Source: Gammaproteobacteria bacterium HGW-Gammaproteobacteria-2 (GTDB lineage Bacteria; Pseudomonadota; Gammaproteobacteria; Xanthomonadales; Xanthomonadaceae). Taken from it: a stretch of 34,216 bases of DNA. Positions 29,357 through 34,216 of the stretch are shown one piece after another. Under the pieces are notes generated by a model that searched no databases, was not told the DNA's origin, and saw nothing but the letters and a program-made list of their open reading frames with translations. The stretch is taken from positions 1 to 34,216 of the forward strand of contig PGZE01000015.1 of NCBI GenBank assembly GCA_002840015.1, given 5' to 3'. Numbering within the stretch: the stretch's first letter is position 1; every line of letters starts with the position of its first letter. The position numbers and the translations under genes are program-made.

Positions 29357-30301
29357 TCAGCTTCTTGTGCGGCGCGTTCGCGCATCCAGCCATACACCAA
29401 GCCCCTGCGCATTGAGTTCGATATCCATCTGCAACACATCACCGATCACCTCCGCGCCCAGGGTGACACCGTGTTGTTGCGCGGCACCGATGTAGCTTTC
29501 ACGCAAGGCCTCGCACAGTGCAGCATGGCGATCTGGCACGTCCGCCAACGATTCCGCCAACGCCACCATGTGTTCGATGCGTTGCTGCAGATCAGCCGCC
29601 AAATGCTCAACACCAGTTACCGGGCCGTAATGGGCCAAGTACATCACTTGCGGCCGCATTGCCAGCATCCGCGCGATGCTCGCCTGCATTGCCGGCGGGT
29701 CAAATTGCACCGGCGTTGTGGTCGGAAAGATGAACGGCCCAGCCGCTGTATCCAACTCACGGTAGCTGATCCCAAACGCATCGCCCGTGAAAAATGCAGC
29801 GGCATCCGGCTCGTGTACCACAATATGATGGCGAGCGTGGCCCGGCGCGTCCAGACACAGCAACTCGCGCTGTCCCACACGGATGCGATGGCCTTCGTTT
29901 GCTTCCACGATGCGTTCGCTGGCAATCGGCAGCAATTCGCCATAAGTCGCGAGCACCTCATCGGCGCCGTATACCGCCGATGCGCCGGCCACCAGCGCAC
30001 TGGGGTCGATCAGATGACGCACGCCGCGTGGATGCACGTGTACCCGCGCATTGGGCAATTGCGCCAACAAGCTGCCGGCACCACCGGCGTGATCGAGGTG
30101 GATATGACTCAGGATCAGATGATCCACCGCATCCGGGGCAAGCCCTGCCTGCGCCAGCGCGGCCAGCAGCAACGGCTGCGAGGCGTTGATGCCGCAATCG
30201 ATGAACGCGGCGCGGCCGTTATCGATCAGCAGATAACAGGCGTCAAAACGGGGCCGGTGAAAACCGGTATCGATGGTGATGGTGTAGTTGGGTGATGGCA
30301 T
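29357..30301 (-). CDS. Metallo-beta-lactamase-fold hydrolase
   Basis: 314 residues from ATG 30301; nine upstream in-frame codons look non-coding. The zinc motif HIHLDHAGG gives H66, H68, D70 and H71. Later ligands fit APGHARHHIV, FFTGDAFGIS and YLAHYGPVTG, so both metal sites look complete. The start YTITIDTGFHRPRFDACYLL is typical of stand-alone MBL-fold proteins related to glyoxalase II-like or RNase-Z-like hydrolases, but glyoxalase II's C-terminal domain is not evident. The substrate is unknown. It converges on ompW and is divergent from the Old Yellow Enzyme gene. A persulfide dioxygenase (ETHE1) role was considered, but the family text does not match. Confidence 0.88.
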   Translation of the reverse strand: MPSPNYTITIDTGFHRPRFDACYLLIDNGRAAFIDCGINASQPLLLAALAQAGLAPDAVDHLILSHIHLDHAGGAGSLLAQLPNARVHVHPRGVRHLIDPSALVAGASAVYGADEVLATYGELLPIASERIVEANEGHRIRVGQRELLCLDAPGHARHHIVVHEPDAAAFFTGDAFGISYRELDTAAGPFIFPTTTPVQFDPPAMQASIARMLAMRPQVMYLAHYGPVTGVEHLAADLQQRIEHMVALAESLADVPDRHAALCEALRESYIGAAQQHGVTLGAEVIGDVLQMDIELNAQGLGVWLDARTRRTRS

Positions 30302-30453
30302 GATGACAGGGTGGCGACAAAGCGGCACCGACGCAAGCCGCCCATGCCGCTTGGCGTACGTGCATCACAGTGTTCCGCTGGCGCAACGGACAAAGCGACT
30401 ATCGTTCACAGCAAGCACGCTATTGTAGCGATTGACCTGTTACCGAGACTGCC

Positions 30454-31536
30454 ATGACTGCACCTACCGCTTTGTTCAAGCCGCTGACTTTGGGCGACAT
30501 CCTACTATCCAATCGCATCGCCATGGCACCATTGACGCGCAACCGCGCCGCTGCAGGTAATGTGCCGGGCCCGCTGGCCGCGCTTTATTACACCCAGCGT
30601 GCCAGTGTAGGCCTGATCATTTCCGAGGCCACACAAATCTCGCCGATGGGCCAGGGCTACATCGCCACGCCGGGCATCCACAGCGCCGAACAGGTCGCTG
30701 GTTGGCGCAAGGTTAGCCAGGCCGTACATGAAGCCGACGGTCATATCTTCATGCAGCTGTGGCATGTCGGGCGAATCTCGCACAGCAGCCTGCTGCCCGA
30801 TGGTCAGGCGCCGGTTGCGCCATCTGCCATACGCGCCGCCAGCAAGACCTTTACTGCCGAGGGCTTTGTCGATGTATCGATGCCGCGCGCGCTGAGCATC
30901 GAGGAAATCGCGCAAACCGTTGCCGATTATCGCCAGGCCGCACGTAACGCCATCGATGCCGGCTTTGATGGCGTTGAAGTGCATTCCGCCAACGGCTACC
31001 TGATTGACCAGTTTTTGCGCGACAGCAGCAATCAGCGCAGCGACGCCTACGGCGGCAGCATCGAAAATCGCACCCGCTTTCTACGCGAAGTGGTCACTGC
31101 GGTGTCCGATGCCATTGGTGCGCATCGCGTGGGCGTGCGCTTTTCGCCGGTGTCCGGGTTCAATGACATCAGCGACAGCGCCCCGCAAGCATTGTTCGAG
31201 GCTGCCGTGACGCAAATGCAGGCAATCGGCATTGCCTACGTGCATGTCATCGAAGGCGAGACCGGTGGCGATCGCAACACGCCGTTTGACTACCGCGCAC
31301 TGCGAAGCCACTTCAAGGGCGTGTGGATGGTCAATAACGGCTATGACGCCGTCATGGCGGAGAAGGCCATCAGCAGCGGACATGCCGACATGGTGGCCAT
31401 TGGCCGGCCGTTGATTGCCAATCCCGATTATCTGGCACGCATTGCCCAAGGCGCGGCGCTGAACCCGCTGGACCAGGCCACCCTGTACGGCGGTGATGCG
31501 CGCGGTTATACCGATTATCCGGTGCTGGGGCAGTAG
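30454..31536 (+). CDS. nemA: Old Yellow Enzyme-family ene-reductase (NemA-like)
   Basis: 360 residues. FMN-barrel marks are PLTLGDILLSNRIAMAPLTR (T27 at the flavin), GLIISEATQISPMGQGY, FMQLWHVGR with Q101, and the substrate site VEVHSANGYLIDQFLRDSSN with H177, N180 and the proton-donor Y182. GMVAIGRPLIANPD-like text near the end binds phosphate. It uses NADPH to reduce activated C=C bonds, and in this clade often nitro-esters and maleimides, as an electrophile-detoxifying enzyme. No NemR-type repressor is adjacent. It ends just before a hairpin terminator shared with the fur end. Confidence 0.92.
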   Translation: MTAPTALFKPLTLGDILLSNRIAMAPLTRNRAAAGNVPGPLAALYYTQRASVGLIISEATQISPMGQGYIATPGIHSAEQVAGWRKVSQAVHEADGHIFMQLWHVGRISHSSLLPDGQAPVAPSAIRAASKTFTAEGFVDVSMPRALSIEEIAQTVADYRQAARNAIDAGFDGVEVHSANGYLIDQFLRDSSNQRSDAYGGSIENRTRFLREVVTAVSDAIGAHRVGVRFSPVSGFNDISDSAPQALFEAAVTQMQAIGIAYVHVIEGETGGDRNTPFDYRALRSHFKGVWMVNNGYDAVMAEKAISSGHADMVAIGRPLIANPDYLARIAQGAALNPLDQATLYGGDARGYTDYPVLGQ

Positions 31537-31548
31537 CCGGCCCGGCGA

Positions 31549-31583
31549 CGCAGCCGCGTACGGCGGCTGCGTTATGCCTTTTT
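31549..31583 (+). terminator. Terminator hairpin between nemA and fur
   Basis: CGCAGCCGC (31549-31557) and GCGGCTGCG (31563-31571) close on GTACG. The run TTTTT at 31579-31583 lies within the fur coding end (its KKK codons on the other strand). It likely ends nemA transcription; for fur the hairpin lacks a T-tract. Confidence 0.65.
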
Positions 31584-31976
31584 CTTGCGCACGTACAGCA
31601 CCAGGCTGTGATCGACGATGTCGAAACCATGCTTGTCGGCGATCTCGTGTTGCAGACGCTCGATTTCGTTCGATACGAACTCGGTCACCTTGCCAGTATC
31701 GAGATCCACCATGTGGTCGTGGTGTTCGCCACGATCCAGCTCGAACACCGCCTGGCCGCCCTCGAAGTTGTGCTTCATCACCAGCCCGGCTGCCTCGAAC
31801 TGGGTCAGCACCCGGTACACCGTAGCCAGCCCGATATCCTCGTCGAGTTGCAGTAATTGCCGGTAAACGTCTTCAGCGGTCATGTGCCGAGGGCGTGCGT
31901 TTTCCAGAATTTCGAGAATTCGCATACGCGGATGCGTCACTTTCAACCCAGCTTTGCGAAGATCATGCGATTCCAT
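31572..31976 (-). CDS. fur: Ferric uptake regulator
   Basis: 134 residues from ATG 31976; five further upstream codons are unlike Fur. The DNA-binding half has LKVTHPRMRILEILE, MTAEDVYRQLLQLDEDIGLA and TVYRVLTQFEAAGLV. The regulatory metal site is HHDHM (85-89) with H31 and E80 nearby. The protein has no cysteine at all, so the structural Cys4 zinc site of E. coli Fur is absent, as in some other Fur proteins. It represses iron uptake genes when Fe2+ is bound. Divergent from bamE with 92 bases between, an arrangement known as omlA-fur in Pseudomonas and Xanthomonas. Confidence 0.96.
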   Translation of the reverse strand: MESHDLRKAGLKVTHPRMRILEILENARPRHMTAEDVYRQLLQLDEDIGLATVYRVLTQFEAAGLVMKHNFEGGQAVFELDRGEHHDHMVDLDTGKVTEFVSNEIERLQHEIADKHGFDIVDHSLVLYVRKKKA

Positions 31977-32068
31977 CAAAGCTCCAACCAAGTCTGAATC
32001 GCCGCAACCGCGATGGCCGCTGGCAAGGCGCCATAGTGTATCATCCGGGCGGATTTCAGCGGATTCTC

Positions 32069-32464
32069 ATGACGATGCGTTCAATCCTGACCGTTCTTGC
32101 CATTGCCCTCGCCGTCAGCGGCTGCGGCATCATTTACAAAGCCCCCATCCATCAGGGCAACCTGCTCGATGAGCGTAACGTCAAACAGTTGCAAGTCGGC
32201 ATGAATCGTCGCCAGGTGATTTCATTACTGGGCTCGCCAGTGATCGCCGATCCCTTCCATCAATCGCGTTGGGATTACGTGGCCAGCCAGAAGCGTAAAG
32301 GCAAGGATGCCGAGATCAAGCGCTTCGTCGTATTTTTCGATGGCGACTCACTCACACGCTGGGAAGGCGACTACTTCCCCGAACAGAATCAGGCGCTGTG
32401 GGCCGAAATGCAGCGCTATGGCAACCTGCCCAAATCACGCGACGAGAGACGCCGCGGTCGTTGA
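32069..32464 (+). CDS. bamE: Outer-membrane assembly lipoprotein BamE (OmlA/SmpA)
   Basis: 131 residues from ATG 32069 (a second ATG lies at 32075). The signal ends in the lipobox LAVSGCG with C19 as the lipid site, then IIYKAPIHQGNLLDERNVKQ. The BamE core is QVGMNRRQVISLLGSPVIAD, followed by SRWDYVASQKRKGKDAEIKR and FVVFFDGDSLTRWEGDY. BamE is a small lipoprotein of the BAM complex that supports BamA-BamD in barrel insertion. It starts divergently from fur and converges on rnfH. Confidence 0.94.
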   Translation: MTMRSILTVLAIALAVSGCGIIYKAPIHQGNLLDERNVKQLQVGMNRRQVISLLGSPVIADPFHQSRWDYVASQKRKGKDAEIKRFVVFFDGDSLTRWEGDYFPEQNQALWAEMQRYGNLPKSRDERRRGR

Positions 32465-32485
32465 TCCGTCGCGCACGGATATTGC

Positions 32486-32773
32486 TTACTTCAACAACGC
32501 TCGCGCCCGCCGCACCTGCTTCGGGTCAGCCAGCAACGGCCGTAGCACCTCCACGCGATCCCCTTCCTTGAGCACGGTTGCGGCGCTCACCGGCTGCGCG
32601 TAAATCGCCAGCGTGTGTTCGATGCCGGCATAGCCCGGCACCTTGTCGGCCACGCCTGACGCCGTTACCGCATCACCTGCCGTGCTGCCCGCCGGCAACT
32701 GCAATGGCAACACCCATTGCCGCTGCGGCAAGGCATACACCACCTGCACCTGGATCAACTCATCACTGCTCAC
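32486..32773 (-). CDS. rnfH: RnfH-family ubiquitin-like protein
   Basis: 95 residues from a GTG at 32773 that overlaps the ratA stop (GTGA). The fold text is IQVQVVYALPQRQWVLPLQL, GYAGIEHTLAIYAQPVSAAT and LKEGDRVEVLRPLLADPKQV, as in the RnfH/YfjF (RatB) family with a beta-grasp fold. The function is not settled; in E. coli it is encoded next to ratA near smpB, as here. The longer frame to 32812 merely overlaps the end of ratA. Confidence 0.92.
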   Translation of the reverse strand: MSSDELIQVQVVYALPQRQWVLPLQLPAGSTAGDAVTASGVADKVPGYAGIEHTLAIYAQPVSAATVLKEGDRVEVLRPLLADPKQVRRARALLK

Positions 32774-33213
32774 GGCTGCTTCACCGCAAACTCGCGCCGC
32801 GCCTCGCGGCAAAAATCATCAACCATGCGATCGGCGATGCCGGCAAAACCCCTCGCCAGCGCCGAACCCAGAAAACGCCCGGCAAGTTCAAACTCCAGCA
32901 CCAGTTCCACCCGACTGGCACTCTCGGTAAGCGCACGGAACGACCACACCCCGGACAGTCGCTGGAACGGCCCCTCTTCCAATGCCATCTCGATGCGTTC
33001 CCCGGCCACCAGGGTGTTGCGGGTGGTGAACGCGGCGCGCATGCCGCCCACCTTCACCCCGAGCCGCGCCACCTGCACGGTGTCGGAGGATTCCAGCAGC
33101 GTCGCCTGCTCGCACCAGGAAAAACGCTGCGCATAGGCCGGCACGTCGACCACCAGCCCGTACATCCGGGGCGCGGCAAAAGGTACCAGGGCGCTGCGCT
33201 CAACTCGGGTCAT
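32770..33213 (-). CDS. ratA: RatA-type START-domain protein
   Basis: 147 residues. The START/coenzyme Q-binding fold appears as [40 protein letters not shown] and [20 protein letters not shown]. In E. coli this protein has been reported to bind the 50S subunit and was named as a toxin, while its relatives (Coq10-like) bind quinone, so the role is open. It overlaps rnfH downstream and is divergent from smpB with 58 bases between starts, a conserved gammaproteobacterial layout. Confidence 0.92.
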   Translation of the reverse strand: MTRVERSALVPFAAPRMYGLVVDVPAYAQRFSWCEQATLLESSDTVQVARLGVKVGGMRAAFTTRNTLVAGERIEMALEEGPFQRLSGVWSFRALTESASRVELVLEFELAGRFLGSALARGFAGIADRMVDDFCREARREFAVKQP

Positions 33214-33271
33214 GCCGTTTTTCTCGCCTCATGCACGCGCATCGGCGACAATGCGCACCAAGGAAGTGGAT

Positions 33272-33760
33272 ATGAACAAAAAGAAAGACAAGAAGGATAC
33301 CGGAAGCACGATCGCGTTGAACAAACGCGCCCGGCATGAATATGCCCTGGAAGACCGCTTCGAGGCCGGCATTGCGCTGCAAGGCTGGGAAGTGAAATCC
33401 CTGCGCCAGGGCCGCATCGCGTTCAGCGACTCCTACGCGCTGGTGAAAAACGGTGAGATCTTCCTGTTCGGCGCGCAGATCACCCCGCTGATCTCGGCAT
33501 CCAGCCACGTAGTTGCCGATGACCGCCGCACCCGCAAGCTACTGCTGCATCGCAACGAGATCCACAAGCTGATCGGCGCCGTCGAGCGCGATGGCTACAC
33601 CCTGATCCCCACCGCGATGTACTGGAAAGGCAACAAGGTGAAAATCGAGATCGCCCTCGCCCGCGGCAAACAGGCGCACGACAAACGCAACACCATCAAG
33701 AACCGCGACTGGGAGCGCGACAAGCAGCGGGTGATGCGCAGCCACAACAAGAACGCCTGA
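33272..33760 (+). CDS. smpB: SsrA-binding protein SmpB
   Basis: 162 residues from ATG 33272 with AAGGAAG upstream; the ORF's 20 extra codons overlap the ratA start. Family text: [68 protein letters not shown] and the basic tail [20 protein letters not shown] that mimics a codon-anticodon in the decoding site. It brings tmRNA to stalled ribosomes. ssrA itself follows 98 bases downstream on the same strand. Confidence 0.97.
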   Translation: MNKKKDKKDTGSTIALNKRARHEYALEDRFEAGIALQGWEVKSLRQGRIAFSDSYALVKNGEIFLFGAQITPLISASSHVVADDRRTRKLLLHRNEIHKLIGAVERDGYTLIPTAMYWKGNKVKIEIALARGKQAHDKRNTIKNRDWERDKQRVMRSHNKNA

Positions 33761-33808
33761 GCGGGCCGTAGCCCGATGAACCCGAGGCAACCGGCAACAT
33801 GGTTTTCC

Positions 33809-33837
33809 TTGATACCAGGCGCCCCCGCCCCTACACT
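33809..33837 (+). promoter_or_regulatory. ssrA promoter
   Basis: TTGATA (33809-33814), 17-base GC-rich spacer, TACACT (33832-33837). The predicted start, near 33844, gives about 15 bases of 5' leader removed by RNase P. It lets ssrA be made independently of smpB. Confidence 0.72.
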
Positions 33838-33858
33838 GAGCCGTGGTTGATTTTCCCC

Positions 33859-34213
33859 GGGGGTGTTTTGGCTTCGACGGGGGTCGCGAAATCGACCGGT
33901 GCATGCCGAGGGGGCAGCTTTCCTCGTTAATCCAGCGGCAAAACTTCAGACGCCAACGACGACGTCTACGCTCTCGCCGCTTAAGGCGTAAGCCCCGAAC
34001 CCGTTTGTGCTCGTGCTCACGGATGTAGGGTCATTATCACGGGATCGCTTATCGTGGCTGCCTGTCAACGAAAGGCTAAAACATAACCGGCTGGTTCTCT
34101 GGCGTGCTTCGCACACCGTGCTGTCAGGGAACGAGATCCAACGGTGAGCTAAGCATGTAGGGCCGGAGACGTAGGGCTTTCGGACGGGGGTTCAACTCCC
34201 CCCACCTCCACCA
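33859..34213 (+). ncRNA. ssrA: Transfer-messenger RNA (tmRNA)
   Basis: 355 bases. The 5' end GGGGGTG (33859-33865) pairs with CACCTCC (34203-34209, one G-U), followed by ACCA. The text GGCTTCGACGGGGGTCGCGA matches the tmRNA D-like region and GGGGGTTCAACTCCCCCCAC the T arm. The tag reading frame is 33952-33984, GCC through TAA, and encodes ANDDVYALAA, close to the E. coli ANDENYALAA; its LAA end should feed ClpXP. A hairpin follows the tag stop, and pseudoknot-like stretches fill 34000-34160. It rescues stalled ribosomes with SmpB, encoded just upstream. Confidence 0.97.
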
Positions 34214-34216
34214 ATA

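Overview
This window looks like a chromosomal segment of a GC-rich gammaproteobacterium. The order pcnB-folK-panB-panC-pgi, and the fur/bamE/rnfH/ratA/smpB/ssrA block, resemble arrangements I recall from the Xanthomonadales (Lysobacterales). That placement is an inference from gene order and protein style; no database comparison was possible. Most of the window is housekeeping DNA with tight spacing and ATGA-type overlaps. Accessory or decayed stretches are interspersed.

Layout. Bases 1-1950 (minus): the N-terminal part of a very large GH94/cyclic beta-1,2-glucan synthase-type protein, and a tandem universal stress protein. 2100-4124: uvrB, preceded by a 343-base gap with inverted and REP-type repeats. 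4468-5001: a lone FimT/GspH pseudopilin. 5011-10013 (minus): pcnB-folK-panB-panC-pgi, in which panC has an internal frameshifting deletion that removes its ATP-binding HxGH motif. 10087-10705 (plus): tRNA-Glu(CTC) with promoter and terminator, then an FdI-type 7Fe ferredoxin. 11030-12807 (minus): a RegB/RegA (PrrBA) redox two-component system. 12887-16150 (minus): hinT, and the dnaX-ybaB-recR recombination/replication cluster. 16543-18466: gap and a secreted S1/P1 nuclease, divergent. 18583-19059: the first third of a cytochrome bd oxidase subunit I, cut off. 19092-24704: a divergent island with membrane-fusion lipoprotein, RND pump and OsmC on the minus strand, and rhodanese plus a BigR/SqrR-type persulfide-sensing repressor on the plus strand. 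24865-26473: BlaI/M56-TonB pair. 26591-31536: acetyl-CoA hydrolase/transferase, OmpW, a metallo-beta-lactamase-fold hydrolase and an Old Yellow Enzyme. 31572-34213: fur, bamE, rnfH, ratA, smpB and the tmRNA gene ssrA, which nearly reaches the window end.

How the parts fit. Several genes relate to redox and sulfur state: RegBA, a near-consensus FNR/Anr box before ompW, the relic of a bd-type oxidase, and the rhodanese/BigR/efflux island. The island has one 28-bp operator covering two divergent promoters that share their -10 region, so one repressor could control both arms.

The most unusual DNA is a pair of short elements, one downstream of fdxA (about 10752-10920) and one upstream of dnaX (about 16201-16384). 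They share CTTGGCG-rich terminal inverted repeats, a poly-T flank, a leader and a start resembling GxxExxY (PDDEXK_3-like) proteins, but the gene body is missing. They look like internally deleted, MITE-like derivatives of a GxxExxY cassette. Two separate REP pairs (4220-4284 and 13351-13415) form a second dispersed repeat family.

No CRISPR array, transposase, phage gene or rRNA was seen.
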